Assembly: GCA_963740055.1 (NCBI GenBank)
Contig: CAVUCL010000005.1
Location: forward strand, 186,001 to 250,000
DNA length: 64,000 bases
Source: WHSW01 sp963740055
GTDB lineage: Bacteria > Actinomycetota > Thermoleophilia > Solirubrobacterales > 70-9
Reading direction: 5' to 3'
Shown here: piece after piece, positions 48,942-57,824 of the stretch
Numbering within the stretch: the stretch's first letter is position 1
Layout of the letters: each line of letters begins with the position of its first letter
Notes under the pieces: generated by a model
Databases searched by the model: none
Told to the model about the DNA's origin: nothing
What the model saw: the letters and a program-made list of their open reading frames with translations, nothing else
Program-made: the position numbers and the translations under genes

Positions 48942-50879
48942 GTGACTGCGGCAATCAGGAGACCGGGGCTCGGGCGGGCGGCGTTCGGCTTCCTCGTCGG
49001 CTCGGCGTTCGGCTTCGGCCTCGTCGTCGCGCTGCGCGCGATCTCGGGACTGGAGATCTTCCAGACCGAGCAGACCGGATATCCGCACCTGATCGTGCCC
49101 GCGATCACGGGCCCGCTCGGCTTCCTGGTCGGGCTCGGCGCCTTCGACTACTGGCTGCGCTGGGCGGTCGGCAAGCCGACGCTCCCCGAGGACCACTCCC
49201 AGCACGGCGCCCACTCGTGGCGCGACTACTTCAAGTTCAACACCGATCACAAGGTGATCGGGATCCAGTACATCGTCACCACCTTCTTCTTCTTCCTCGC
49301 CGGCGGGCTGATCGCGATGCTGATGCGGGCCGAGCTCGCCCAGCCCGGGACCCAGGTCGTCGATCCCGGCGTCTTCAACGGGCTCTTCTCGACCCACGCG
49401 GCGCTGATGATCTTCGTCTTCGTGATCCCGGTCTTCGCCGGGATCGCCAACTACGTGCTGCCGCTGATGATCGGCGCGCCCGACATGGCGTTCCCGCGCC
49501 TGAACGCGCTCTCGTTCTGGATGCTGCCGATGGCCGGCCTTCTGTTCCTGACCAGCTTCATCGTCCCCGGCGGCGCCTTCGACGCCGGCTGGACCGGCTA
49601 CGCGCCGCTCTCGACCGGAGCGCCTCTGGGGCAGTCGTTCTTCAACCTCGGGGTCCAGTTCGCCGGCGCCTCGTCGATCGCGACCGCGCTCAACTTCCTG
49701 GTCACGATCATCACCATGCGGGCGCCGGGGATGACCTTCTGGCGCATGCCCCTGCTCGTCTGGGCGAACCTCTCGACCTCACTCCTGGTCGTCGCCGCGA
49801 CCCCGTTCATCGCCGGGGTCCAGTTCATGGTCCTCTTCGACCGCGTCCTGCACACGAACTTCTTCCAGGCGGCGTTCGGCGGCGACGTGCTCAGCTACCA
49901 GCACATCTTCTGGTTCTACAGCCACCCGGCGGTCTACATCATGATGCTGCCCGGGTTCGGGATCGTCTCCGAGGTGATCTCGACGCATGCCCGCAAGCCG
50001 ATCTTCGGCTACCGGCTGATGGCGCTGGCGCTGCTCGGGATCGTCGTCCTCTCCTACACCGTGTGGGCGCACCACATGTTCGTCAGCGGCATGTTCAGCT
50101 GGCTCCGGGTGCCGATGATGATCACCACCCTGCTGATCGCGGTCCCGACCGGGATCAAGATCTTCAGCTGGCTCGCGACCCTGTTCGACAGCGTCCTGCA
50201 CCTGAGATCGACCGCGATGCTGTTCAGCCTCGGCTTCATCGTCACCTTCGTCGTCGGCGGGATCTCGGGGGTGATGCTGGGCATGGTGCCGATCGACATC
50301 CACGTCTCCGACACCTACTTCATCGTCGCCCACATCCACTTCGTCCTCTTCGGCGGCTCGGTGTTCACGATCTTCGCCGGGATCTACCACTGGTTCCCGA
50401 AGATGACCGGGCGCATGTACGACGAGAAGCTCGGCCGGGTGCACTTCTACCTCACCCTGGTCGGGATGCTCGGCACCTTCGTGCCGATGCACTGGATCGG
50501 GATGGAGGGGATGCCGCGCCGCGTCGCCGACTACGCGGCCCAGTTCGGCGACTGGAACCTGATCATCTCGATCTCCTCGTTCCTGCTCGGGCTCGCGCAG
50601 CTGGTCTTCCTCTACAACATGGTCGTGAGCTGGAAGTGGGGGCCGCGGGCGACCGCGAACCCCTGGCGCGCGAAGACGATCGAGTGGCAGGTCTCGTCGC
50701 CGCCGCCGATCTTCAACTTCGACCAGATCCCGCGCGTCGTCGGCGGCCCCTATGAGTTCGGCGTCCCCGGCGCTCGGCACGCGATCATGGGCGGCGAGGA
50801 GGCCGAGGTCCGCAAGCCGGAGCCGGCGGTCGCCGGAGCGGCGGCCGGCGGCGGTGCCGCGGGCGGGGCGAGCCCATGA
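48942..50879 (+). CDS. ctaD: Cytochrome c oxidase subunit I
   Basis: The catalytic haem-copper subunit, 645 aa. About 100 extra N-terminal residues form two TM helices before the usual start TDHKVIGIQYIVTTF. All ligands are present: His152 (STHAAL, low-spin haem), His328 and cross-linked Tyr332 (WFYSHPAVY), His377-His378 (WAHHMF) for CuB, and His464/His466 (AHIHFVLFGG) for the two haems. GTG at 48942 with GGAGG about 10 nt upstream. The TGA overlaps the next gene's ATG. It is the reference for the ligand-free homologue at 57825-59596. Confidence 0.96.
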   Translation: MTAAIRRPGLGRAAFGFLVGSAFGFGLVVALRAISGLEIFQTEQTGYPHLIVPAITGPLGFLVGLGAFDYWLRWAVGKPTLPEDHSQHGAHSWRDYFKFNTDHKVIGIQYIVTTFFFFLAGGLIAMLMRAELAQPGTQVVDPGVFNGLFSTHAALMIFVFVIPVFAGIANYVLPLMIGAPDMAFPRLNALSFWMLPMAGLLFLTSFIVPGGAFDAGWTGYAPLSTGAPLGQSFFNLGVQFAGASSIATALNFLVTIITMRAPGMTFWRMPLLVWANLSTSLLVVAATPFIAGVQFMVLFDRVLHTNFFQAAFGGDVLSYQHIFWFYSHPAVYIMMLPGFGIVSEVISTHARKPIFGYRLMALALLGIVVLSYTVWAHHMFVSGMFSWLRVPMMITTLLIAVPTGIKIFSWLATLFDSVLHLRSTAMLFSLGFIVTFVVGGISGVMLGMVPIDIHVSDTYFIVAHIHFVLFGGSVFTIFAGIYHWFPKMTGRMYDEKLGRVHFYLTLVGMLGTFVPMHWIGMEGMPRRVADYAAQFGDWNLIISISSFLLGLAQLVFLYNMVVSWKWGPRATANPWRAKTIEWQVSSPPPIFNFDQIPRVVGGPYEFGVPGARHAIMGGEEAEVRKPEPAVAGAAAGGGAAGGASP

Positions 50880-51805
50880 CCGACGCCGAGACCGCGAGCT
50901 ATCCCGCCGAGGATCCGCACACCACCGTCGACTGGAGCGACGGCGGCACCGTGCTCGCCTTCGTCAACGAGGTCGCCGGTGGGCGTCGCCTGCTCGAGGC
51001 GCTGCGCGAGCGGGTCGACGCCGGCGCCGACGCGGTCGCCGTCGTCGCGCCGCAGAACCAGCCGATCGTCGGCCAGATCGTCGACCGCGACGAGGTCCGC
51101 GAAGCCGCCCAGAGCCGCGTCGACGTCACCCAGCAGGTGCTCGACGCGTTCGGGGTCGAGGCGGCGGGCGCGGTGCTCGACCCGGATCCCTCGCTGGCGC
51201 TCGACGACGGCGTGCGCGCCTTCGCCCCCCGCGAGGTGCTGCTCTCCGCGCTCTATGAGAGCCGCTTCGGGCTTCTGCGCCGCGACCTGGTCGAGTGGGC
51301 CAAGGACCGCTTCGAAGTGCCGGTGACCCACATCCCCGTCCGGGTCGACGACGACGCGGTGCGCTGGGACGTCACCCACACGCTCGTCGTCGGCACGCAG
51401 ACGATCAACAGCCCCGAGCTGATCGAGCGCCTGCGCGCGCGGGGAGCCGAGAAGCCGCATCGCTACACGATCATCTGCCCGCGCTCGGGCGACCTCTCGC
51501 GCGAGCAGGTCTGCTCGCGGCTCGCAGCGACCCTGGCCGAGCTCTACCGGGCCGACATCGACGCCACCGGCCAGCCGATGAGCCCCGAGCCGCTGGCCGC
51601 GATCGAGAACGCGATCGAGCACTACCGGATCGACGAGATCCTGATCTCGACCCTCGCCGGCCAGCAGTCGAAGTGGATCGAGGCCGGCCTGCTCGACCGC
51701 GTCGGCGCGCTGACCGAGAAGCCGGTCGAGCACTTCGAGGCGAGCGGCGGGGCAGCCGCCGAGCAGGGAGCGGGGAGCAGGGAGACCGCGGAGGTGAAGG
51801 CCTGA
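50876..51805 (+). CDS. Usp-like two-domain protein in the oxidase operon
   Basis: A 309-aa soluble protein with two Rossmann-like halves resembling universal-stress-protein folds: GGTVLAFVNEVAGGRRLLEAL then AVAVVAPQNQPIVG in the first, and RYTIICPRSGDLSREQVCSRL plus IDEILISTLAGQQSKWIEAGL in the second. The usual Usp ATP loop (GxxGxG(S/T)) is not evident. Between ctaD and ctaE with ATGA and TGATG overlaps on both sides, so it is expressed stoichiometrically with the oxidase. A role in oxidase regulation or assembly is inference from position. Confidence 0.72.
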   Translation: MTDAETASYPAEDPHTTVDWSDGGTVLAFVNEVAGGRRLLEALRERVDAGADAVAVVAPQNQPIVGQIVDRDEVREAAQSRVDVTQQVLDAFGVEAAGAVLDPDPSLALDDGVRAFAPREVLLSALYESRFGLLRRDLVEWAKDRFEVPVTHIPVRVDDDAVRWDVTHTLVVGTQTINSPELIERLRARGAEKPHRYTIICPRSGDLSREQVCSRLAATLAELYRADIDATGQPMSPEPLAAIENAIEHYRIDEILISTLAGQQSKWIEAGLLDRVGALTEKPVEHFEASGGAAAEQGAGSRETAEVKA

Positions 51806-52431
51806 TGGAGTCGGCTTCGGTCGCCACCGGTCATGCGCACGCGGGCGAGCACCACGGGCCGCCCGAGGCGCACGCGAGCTCGCGGATCGACCGCACGACG
51901 CTCGGGATCCTGCTCTTCATCGTCTCCGAGGCGATGCTGTTCGGGGCCTTCTTCGCCTCCTACTTCTTCCTTCGCGTCGTCTCCGGCGACGGCCCCTGGC
52001 CGCCCGAGGGGATCGAGCTCCCGGTCGGCGTCGCCGGCGTCAACACGGCGATCCTGATCTCCTCGAGCTTCACCGTCCACTGGGCGCTCGAGTCGGTGCG
52101 CAAGGGCAACCGCCGCGGGCTGCAGATGGGCCTGATGACGACCTGGCTGCTCGGCGCGACCTTCCTCTTCATCCAGCTCAACGAGTACATCCACATCGGC
52201 TTCAGCGCCCGCGACGGCGCCTTCGGCTCGATCTTCTACGGGCTCACCGGCCTCCACGGTGCCCACGTCTTCGTCGGCCTGCTGCTGCTCACCTTCGCCA
52301 ACATCCGCGCCTTCCGCGGCCACTTCGGCACCGACACCAAGGACCACCTCGGGGTCGAGCTGCCGGGCATCTACTGGCACTTCGTCGACGTCATGTGGAT
52401 CATCGTGTTCACGGTCGTCTACATCCTCTAG
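51805..52431 (+). CDS. ctaE: Cytochrome c oxidase subunit III
   Basis: A 208-aa, five-TM subunit III of actinobacterial type. A His-rich N-terminus (HAHAGEHHGPPEAH) precedes TTLGILLFIVSEAMLFGAFFASYF, then NTAILISSSFTVHWALES, LTGLHGAHVFVGLLLLTFAN and the last TM GIYWHFVDVMWIIVFTVVYIL. It stabilises subunit I and the proton-uptake path. ATG overlaps the preceding stop by one base. Confidence 0.95.
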   Translation: MESASVATGHAHAGEHHGPPEAHASSRIDRTTLGILLFIVSEAMLFGAFFASYFFLRVVSGDGPWPPEGIELPVGVAGVNTAILISSSFTVHWALESVRKGNRRGLQMGLMTTWLLGATFLFIQLNEYIHIGFSARDGAFGSIFYGLTGLHGAHVFVGLLLLTFANIRAFRGHFGTDTKDHLGVELPGIYWHFVDVMWIIVFTVVYIL

Positions 52432-52435
52432 ACCC

Positions 52436-53395
52436 GTGACGAGGGACGACCTGGCAAGACGACCCGTGTTTGCGTTCGGCTTCGCTGCGGTCGTCCTGGG
52501 GCTCCTCGTTTCTCCGGTCGGCGCGACGGCGGGCACGCTCGACCAGTCGCAGACCAACCTCAGCGGCGGCGCGGGCGCCGTCGGGGCAAGCCAGCAGGGC
52601 GCGCAGACCTTCACTGCGGGGATCGCCGGAGGCCTCGACCAGATCGATGTCCACATTGGCCGTGCGACCTCCTTCCCCGGGGTGCCGGAGCCCGTCACTT
52701 GCGGCGACAGCTCCGGCCTCACGGCTCAGATCCGCACGGTGACGGCAGGCGGAACCCCGAGCGAGACCGTCAGCGCTAGCTCGACGGTCGCTGCCACCGC
52801 GGTTCCGGCCGACTCGTCTGGCTGGGTTTCGATCCCGTTTGCGACCCCTGCGGCGGTCAGCTCGGGGACGCGATACGCAGTCGTGCTCGTGGCCCCCGGC
52901 GCCACCTGCACGGACGGGTCGTCCCCGTATTCCTGGAGTTTCTCCGCGGGGAACCTGTATGCGGCCGGCCAACTGTTCGTCCGGCCCAGCGGCGGCGCCT
53001 GGGAGGCGCAGGCGAACTCCGACGGCGCCTTCCGGACCTACGTCGTGCCCATGTCCGGCGATGGCGGTGACGGGGGCGGGGGCGGGGGCGACGACGCGAG
53101 CGACTTCAGCTTCGGCAAGGTGAAGAAGAACAAGCGCAAGGGGACCGCGAAGCTGACGGTGAACGTCCCCGGCCCCGGCGGGCTCGCCCTCGCCAAGACC
53201 AAGGTGATCAAGGCGGATCAAGACTTGGCCGAAGCGGAGGGGATGGAAAGGCTGTCGATCAGACCGAGGGCGAGGGCGAAGAAGAAGCTGAACAGCAAGG
53301 GCAAGGCAAAGGTGACGGCCGAGGTCACCTACACCGCCGCCGACGGCGGCACCCCGCAGACCGAGGACAAGAAGATCAGGCTGGTCAAGCGGTAG
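52436..53395 (+). CDS. Secreted protein with Thermoleophilia-type C-terminal module
   Basis: A 319-aa exported protein of unknown function. Signal FAFGFAAVVLGLLVSPVGATAG, then a beta-sandwich-like region (residues 40-205) with a Cys pair (TCGD and TCTDG). After a Gly-rich linker comes SFGKVKKNKRKGTAKLTVNV and a Lys/Arg-rich tail ending EDKKIRLVKR. I associate this Lys-rich 'GK.K.NK.KGTAKL' module with secreted proteins of Solirubrobacterales/Thermoleophilia (recollection, not a search). GTG start 5 nt after ctaE. Confidence 0.68.
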   Translation: MTRDDLARRPVFAFGFAAVVLGLLVSPVGATAGTLDQSQTNLSGGAGAVGASQQGAQTFTAGIAGGLDQIDVHIGRATSFPGVPEPVTCGDSSGLTAQIRTVTAGGTPSETVSASSTVAATAVPADSSGWVSIPFATPAAVSSGTRYAVVLVAPGATCTDGSSPYSWSFSAGNLYAAGQLFVRPSGGAWEAQANSDGAFRTYVVPMSGDGGDGGGGGGDDASDFSFGKVKKNKRKGTAKLTVNVPGPGGLALAKTKVIKADQDLAEAEGMERLSIRPRARAKKKLNSKGKAKVTAEVTYTAADGGTPQTEDKKIRLVKR

Positions 53396-53432
53396 ACCCT
53401 GGATTCAGGGCCGCAGGGCGCCGCCGAAGCGG

Positions 53433-53438
53433 TAGGTT
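53433..53438 (+). promoter_or_regulatory. -10 box TAGGTT for the 53471 gene
   Basis: TAGGTT predicts a start near 53445 and a ~25-nt leader that ends with GGGAGGCCGAGG before the ATG. Confidence 0.35.
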
Positions 53439-53470
53439 TGTCGCACATCCAGCGCGAGGGGAGGCCGAGG

Positions 53471-54140
53471 ATGCACAACCCGCTTCGTTCCGAGGCAGAG
53501 ATGTTCCGGGTCGTGGTCGTGGTCGGGCTCGCCGCGGTCCCGGTGATCGTCGTCGCGCTCGTCACCGAGCCCGTCGTACGGCGCCGTCCTGCTGGCGCTG
53601 GAGGCGGTCGCGGGGATCTGGCTGCTGTGGCGAAACACGCGCGGATCCGAGCCCCACACCGCCGACGTCACCGCGTCGGGCGACGACGTCCACAGGATCC
53701 TCGTCGTCGCCAACGAGACCGTCGGCGGACGATCGCTGCTGAGCGAGCTCCGTGAGCGCGCCGCCGGCGAAACGACCGAGATCATGGTGGTCGTGCCGGC
53801 GCTGCCGAGCCGGCTCGAGCACCTCGCCCACGACGTCGACCGGGCGATCGCGCAGGCGGACGAGCGCCTGCGCGCCTCGCTCGAGGCGATGCGCGCCGCC
53901 GGCCTCGACGTCCGGGGCCAGGTCGGCGACCACCACGACCCGAACGCCGCGATCGAGGACGCGCTGCGCGAGTTCGCCGCCGACGAGGTCGTGATCTCGA
54001 CCCATCCGCCGCGGCGCTCGCGCTGGCTCGAGCGCGGGGTGGTCGAGCGCGCCGAGCGCGAGATCCCGCTCCCGGTCACGCACGTCGTCGTCGACCTCGA
54101 GTCCGAGCAGGCCGCGGCGAGCGAGCTGACCGAGGGCTAG
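53471..54140 (+). CDS. Membrane-anchored Usp-like protein (frameshifted)
   Basis: The start MHNPLRSEAEMFRVVVVV and a first TM (VVVGLAAVPVIVVALVTEP) lie in one frame. After an apparent extra G at 53573 the protein continues in the next frame with SYGAVLLALEAVAGIWLLW (second TM), HRILVVANETVGGRSLLSEL and MVVVPALPSRLEHLAHDVDRA, ending with the Usp-like AAIEDALREFAADEVVISTHPP. Repaired length is about 222 aa. The soluble part resembles the first half of the 50876 protein (VLAFVNEVAGGRRLLEAL versus ILVVANETVGGRSLLSEL). The break is probably a sequence error. Confidence 0.72.
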
Positions 54141-54871
54141 TTGCCCGAGCCGCCGCCGGACGAGCCGCCGGAGCCGGCAGACCCGCCCGAGGTGCTCTCG
54201 AGCAGGTAGTCGACCAGGCCCTTCAGGTCCTCCGGGGTGAGCGAGGTGCCGAAGCTCGCCGGCATCACCCCGTCCTCGAAGCCGGAGGAGATCTCCGAGC
54301 TCGGATCGACGATCTGCTGCTCGATGTAGGCGGCGTCCTTGCCGGCGAGCGCCTGGTCGAGGTCGGGCCCGGTCGCCGAGGTGGTCCCGGCGGCGCTGAG
54401 CGCGTGGCAGATCCCGCACTGCTCGGCGAACAGGTCCTCGGGCGCGAGCTGCGGCGGCGCCGCGCCGGGCACGCCGGCGACGCTGGCGACGTAGGTGGCG
54501 ACGTCCTCGGCGTCCTGGCCGGTGAAGATGTCGCGCGGCATGTAGATCGAGCTGTAGTTGGGAACGCCCTCCTCGACCGTGCGCGGGTTCGCGATCTGCT
54601 GCTGGACGACGCCCTCGATCGTGTCGTTGTCCATCCCGTCGGCGCGCGCCTGGGCGAACGAGGCATCGAGGTTCGGACCGATCTCGGCGGCGGTCCCGGC
54701 CTGGGCGAGCGTGTGACAGGTGCCGCAGCCGGAGAGGAACAGCTGGCGTCCGCGTTCGGTGTCGGCGTCCTCGGAGGCGTCGCATCCGGCCATCAGCACC
54801 ACCGCGCCCACAGCCAGCGCCGCCACGCCCAATCGGGCGCTTCCCCGCCTTGATAGAGAGGGTCGCGTCAC
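54137..54871 (-). CDS. Dihaem cytochrome c lipoprotein
   Basis: A 244-aa exported electron carrier. Signal LGVAALAVGAVVLMAGC has a lipobox, so it is membrane-anchored by lipid. Two c-type haem sites occur as a tandem: CGTCH near residue 50 and CGICH near residue 150. Each is followed by a candidate Met ligand (YMPRDIF and VMPASFG). The tail is Gly/Ser-rich. It is the probable donor to the CuA subunit encoded nearby. GTG start 7 nt after a TAGGAT box. Its 3' end overlaps the convergent Usp-like gene by 4 bp. Confidence 0.9.
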   Translation of the reverse strand: MTRPSLSRRGSARLGVAALAVGAVVLMAGCDASEDADTERGRQLFLSGCGTCHTLAQAGTAAEIGPNLDASFAQARADGMDNDTIEGVVQQQIANPRTVEEGVPNYSSIYMPRDIFTGQDAEDVATYVASVAGVPGAAPPQLAPEDLFAEQCGICHALSAAGTTSATGPDLDQALAGKDAAYIEQQIVDPSSEISSGFEDGVMPASFGTSLTPEDLKGLVDYLLESTSGGSAGSGGSSGGGSGN

Positions 54872-54878
54872 CGGCGGG

Positions 54879-54884
54879 ATCCTA
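54879..54884 (-). promoter_or_regulatory. -10 box TAGGAT for the cytochrome c gene
   Basis: TAGGAT on the minus strand, 7 nt before the GTG at 54871. Confidence 0.42.
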
Positions 54885-54928
54885 TCTGTCGGAGCGGTTG
54901 GGCCGACTCATTGCCGAGGTCCTTTGAG

Positions 54929-54934
54929 TAGGGT
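54929..54934 (+). promoter_or_regulatory. -10 box TAGGGT for the CBS gene
   Basis: TAGGGT predicts a start near 54942 with a ~36-nt leader containing AGGAGCG 1-7 nt before the ATG. Confidence 0.33.
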
Positions 54935-54977
54935 TCGAGCCGATCCGCACCAGCGGCCCGCGGCGAGGAAAGGAGCG

Positions 54978-55382
54978 ATGGAAGTACGTCAGGGAATGTC
55001 GAGCGTGGTGCTCACCGTCGGGCCCGGACACACGCTGCGCGAGGCCGCGCGGCGGATGACCGAGAAGGGCGTCGGCGCCGCGGTCGTCATCGACGAGGAG
55101 TCACAGGGACCGCGCGTCGTCTCCGAGCGCGACGTGCTCAACTCGCTCGGCCAGGGCCAGGATCCCGACACCGAGCGGGTCGGCGACCACATGAGCGAGA
55201 GCGTGATCTCGGCCGCCCCCGACTGGAGCCTCGAGCGCGCCGCGGTCGAGATGGCGCGCCGCCACGTCCGCCACCTGGTCGTGTTCGAGGACGGCGAGCT
55301 GGTCGGGGTGCTCTCGATGCGCGACATCGTCCGCGTCTGGACCTCCGACGGGGCGACGTCGGGGATGACCCCGCCCGAGTAG
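54978..55382 (+). CDS. CBS-domain pair protein
   Basis: A 134-aa stand-alone Bateman module that binds adenosyl nucleotides or similar regulators. CBS1: VLTVGPGHTLREAARRMTEKGVGAAVVID then RVVSERDVLNSLGQG. CBS2: VISAAPDWSLERAAVEMARR, HLVVFEDGELVGVLSMRDIVRVW. Both have the GxxS/(M)RD-type end. ATG 54978 with AGGAG directly upstream, unlike the leaderless neighbours. Divergent from the cytochrome c gene. Confidence 0.88.
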   Translation: MEVRQGMSSVVLTVGPGHTLREAARRMTEKGVGAAVVIDEESQGPRVVSERDVLNSLGQGQDPDTERVGDHMSESVISAAPDWSLERAAVEMARRHVRHLVVFEDGELVGVLSMRDIVRVWTSDGATSGMTPPE

Positions 55383-55391
55383 CGGCGCTGC

Positions 55392-55661
55392 TTAAGAGCG
55401 CTTCAGCGGCACCGCGGGGATCACCGACGAGGTCACCCGTTGGTTGCGCGGCAGGCGCGAGAAGTCCTCGCGCGAGTCGCGGACCCACGAGCGCAGCGCG
55501 AGCAGGGCGACGACCGCGCCGACGACCCCGTACGGCCACCAGGTGAACAGCGAGGCGATCACGCCGGCGACGCCGGCCGCGATCAGCAGCGGCTGCCACG
55601 AGGGCGACGGCAGGTAGACGAGCTCGGTCTCGGTCCCGTTGCGGCGGTCGTCGGCGGCCAT
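55392..55661 (-). CDS. Small two-TM membrane protein, possible oxidase subunit IV-like
   Basis: An 89-aa protein: a polar N-terminus with TELVYLPSPSWQPLLIAAG, two adjacent TM helices (LLIAAGVAGVIASLF and VVGAVVALLALRSWV), then SREDFSRLPRNQRV. The 'YLP.PSW.P' start and two TM helices resemble the actinobacterial cytochrome c oxidase subunit IV (CtaF-like) group. It is last in the ctaC2-ctaD2-ctaA-ctaB operon. The assignment is tentative because the protein is so short. Confidence 0.6.
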   Translation of the reverse strand: MAADDRRNGTETELVYLPSPSWQPLLIAAGVAGVIASLFTWWPYGVVGAVVALLALRSWVRDSREDFSRLPRNQRVTSSVIPAVPLKRS

Positions 55662-55668
55662 CAGCGCC

Positions 55669-55779
55669 CTAACCGATGTAGACGATCGCGATCAGGAAGC
55701 AGAGGCCGAAGACGCCGATCGCGATCGACGCCGTGCGCAGGGCGGCTCCGATCGTCGATGTCGCTCGGGTGCGATCCAC
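55669..55779 (-). CDS. 36-residue single-TM small protein
   Basis: A short ORF between ctaB and the 89-aa gene on the same strand: GTG at 55779, a basic MDRTRATSTIGAALRTA start, a TM helix (SIAIGVFGLCFLIAIVYIG) and a TAG at 55669. It fits exactly in the 130-nt gap, 12 nt after the ctaB stop and 7 nt before the next ATG, which is typical of a real operon member. It resembles no family I can name. It may be a tiny oxidase-associated subunit. Confidence 0.6.
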   Translation of the reverse strand: MDRTRATSTIGAALRTASIAIGVFGLCFLIAIVYIG

Positions 55780-55791
55780 GGGGCGGTTCTA

Positions 55792-56757
55792 TCAGATGGC
55801 CCGGTCCGCGGCGAGGGCGCAGAAGAGCAGCGCCAGGTAGGCGAGCGAGGAGAGGTAGAGGCGCAGCGCCGCGCGCCGCGAGGGCTTGCGCAGCAGGCGC
55901 ACCGCGAGCGCGATGAAGGCACCGCCGAGCACGACCGCCGCGGCGAGGTAGATGCCGCCGAGGAAGCCGGTCGCGACCGGGAGCAGGGTGAAGGCGACGA
56001 GGATCAGCGTGTAGACGAGGATCTGGCGGCGGGTCGCCGGCTCGCCCTTGACCACCGGCAGCATCGGCACGCCGGTGCGCGCGTAGTCGTCCTTGATCAG
56101 CAGCGAGAGCGCCCAGAAGTGAGGCGGGGTCCAGAGGAAGACGATCCCGAACGGATACAGCGCCTCCGGCGCCAGGCCGCCGGTCGCCGCCGCCCAGCCG
56201 ACCAGCGGTGGGACGGCGCCCGCGGCGCCGCCGATGACGATGTTCTGGGGCGTCAGCGGCTTCAGCCAGACGGTGTAGACGAAGACGTAGCCGAGCAGCC
56301 CGGCGAGCGCCAGCGCCGCCGCGAGCGCGTTCACCGTCAGCGCCAGCTGCACGGTCGCGAGCGCGCCGAGCACGATCCCGAAGACGAGGCCGTGGCGGGG
56401 CTCGATCCGGCCCGAGACCAGCGGCCGCGCGCGGGTGCGGGCCATCCGCGCGTCGCGGTCGCGGTCGATGTAGTGGTTGATCGCCCCGGCGCCGCCGGCG
56501 GCGAGGTACCCGCCGAGCATCGTCCAGAGCACGGTCGAGAGCGCCGGCCCGGAGGGGTCGGCGGCGATCATCGTCGCCACCGTCGTCAGCAGCAGCAGCG
56601 AGATGATCCGCGGCTTGGTCAGCGCGACGTAGTCGCGGATCGTGTCCGCGAGCGAGCGCTCGCGCGATCGCCGCCCGACTCGCAGCGCACCGCCGACGGC
56701 GCCCGATTCGAGCTGGGCCGCGTCGCCTGGACGTCGGGTTGTGGTCGCGCTCTCCAT
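55792..56757 (-). CDS. ctaB: Haem O synthase (protohaem IX farnesyltransferase)
   Basis: A 321-aa UbiA-superfamily prenyltransferase that farnesylates haem b to haem o. Nine TM helices. The first DxxxD motif is in NHYIDRDRDARMARTRARPLV and the second in LIKDDYARTGVPMLPVVKG. YVALTKPRIISLLLLTT and FLWTPPHFWALSLL are family signatures. It acts before CtaA, encoded just upstream. ATG 56757 lies 29 nt after the ctaA stop. Confidence 0.95.
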   Translation of the reverse strand: MESATTTRRPGDAAQLESGAVGGALRVGRRSRERSLADTIRDYVALTKPRIISLLLLTTVATMIAADPSGPALSTVLWTMLGGYLAAGGAGAINHYIDRDRDARMARTRARPLVSGRIEPRHGLVFGIVLGALATVQLALTVNALAAALALAGLLGYVFVYTVWLKPLTPQNIVIGGAAGAVPPLVGWAAATGGLAPEALYPFGIVFLWTPPHFWALSLLIKDDYARTGVPMLPVVKGEPATRRQILVYTLILVAFTLLPVATGFLGGIYLAAAVVLGGAFIALAVRLLRKPSRRAALRLYLSSLAYLALLFCALAADRAI

Positions 56758-56786
56758 CTAGCTCGGTTGGCCGCGGCCGGCCGGCG

Positions 56787-57819
56787 TCATGCGGTCACCG
56801 CGTCGGCGACCTCGGGTTCGCGGACCCGCTCGCCCGATCGCGCCGAGGCCGGCAGCAGCGTCGCGCCAGCGTAGACGACGGTGCTCCACAGGATCGTGCC
56901 GAGCGCCAGGTGGCCGACGATCAGCCCGGCGTGCTTGCCCGCCCAGACGTTGATCGCCCCAAGCGCGATCTGCGCCAGCAACAGCAGCCCCGCGAGCGCG
57001 TAGGCGCGGGCGCTGATCCGGCGCCGGAGCGCGAGCGCGACCATCGCGATCACCGCGATCGCCGCCAGGTACATGAAGGCCCGGTGGGTGAGCTGGATGT
57101 CGGCGAGCTCCGACTGGCCGAAGCCGAGGAACTGGCCGTTGCAGCCGGGGAAGCTCGAGCTGTCGAAGCCGGTGCCGCAGGCGACGTGCGCCTGGCCGCC
57201 GAGCGGCGCGTCGGGCGTGCCCTCCTTCTCGGTCCCGGCGACGTAGCCGCCGGCGACGATCGTGCGCCAGCACGAGCGCCGCGCTGAGCGCGGTCAGCGC
57301 TCGCAGGCCACGGCTGCGCTCGGCCGGCGCCGCGGCGGGCTGCGGGCTGGCGCCGCGGCGCAGGAGCAAGAGCAGGCCGATCAGGATCATCGCCAGTCCG
57401 AGGTGAGCGGCGACCAGCTCCTCCTCCAGGCCGCGCTCGACTGTGAGCCCGCCGAGCGCCGCCTGGACGAAGACGAGAGCGCCGGCGGCGATCGAGCCCC
57501 GGACCAGCGCCCGGTGCTCGCGCAGCCGGCGCCACGCCTGAATCACCATGACCACGATCAGGACCGCGACGACGCCGGCGGCGATCCGGTGGCTGAACTC
57601 GATCACCGACTCCGAGGTCGCCTCGGGGACGACCCCGCCCTCGCACAGCGGCCACCCGTGCGTGCCGCTGCCGGCGGGTCCGCAGCCGAGGCCGGAATCG
57701 CTGACGCGGACGATGCCGCCGATCAGGATCAGCACGAAGGTGGCGACGATGGTCAGGGTGACGAGGCGGCGAAAGCGCGAGAGCGCTTCCCCATCGCCCC
57801 GGGCGGCGACGTCCTGCAT
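56787..57819 (-). CDS. ctaA: Haem A synthase (frameshifted)
   Basis: Oxidises the C8 methyl of haem o to make haem a. It starts RRLVTLTIVATFVLILIGGIVRVSDSGLGCG, the CtaA signature, with FSHRIAAG and AAHLGLAM carrying His ligands. The frame breaks at about 57264, where one apparent extra base in GCG-C-ACG separates ALSAALVLA from TIVAGGYVAGTEKEGTPDA. The second part has THRAFMYLAAIAVIAMVALA and GHLALGTILWST with the other His ligands. Two Cys of each extracytoplasmic loop (GCG...LC and ACG...GC) are kept. Repaired length ~343 aa. All catalytic features survive, so the break is probably a sequence error. Confidence 0.9.
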
Positions 57820-57824
57820 GCGGC

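Noticed and set aside
54929..54950. GGTTCGAGCC resembling a tRNA T-arm
   Set aside because: No acceptor, D or anticodon stems can be built around it in a ~75-nt span. It lies in the CBS gene leader.
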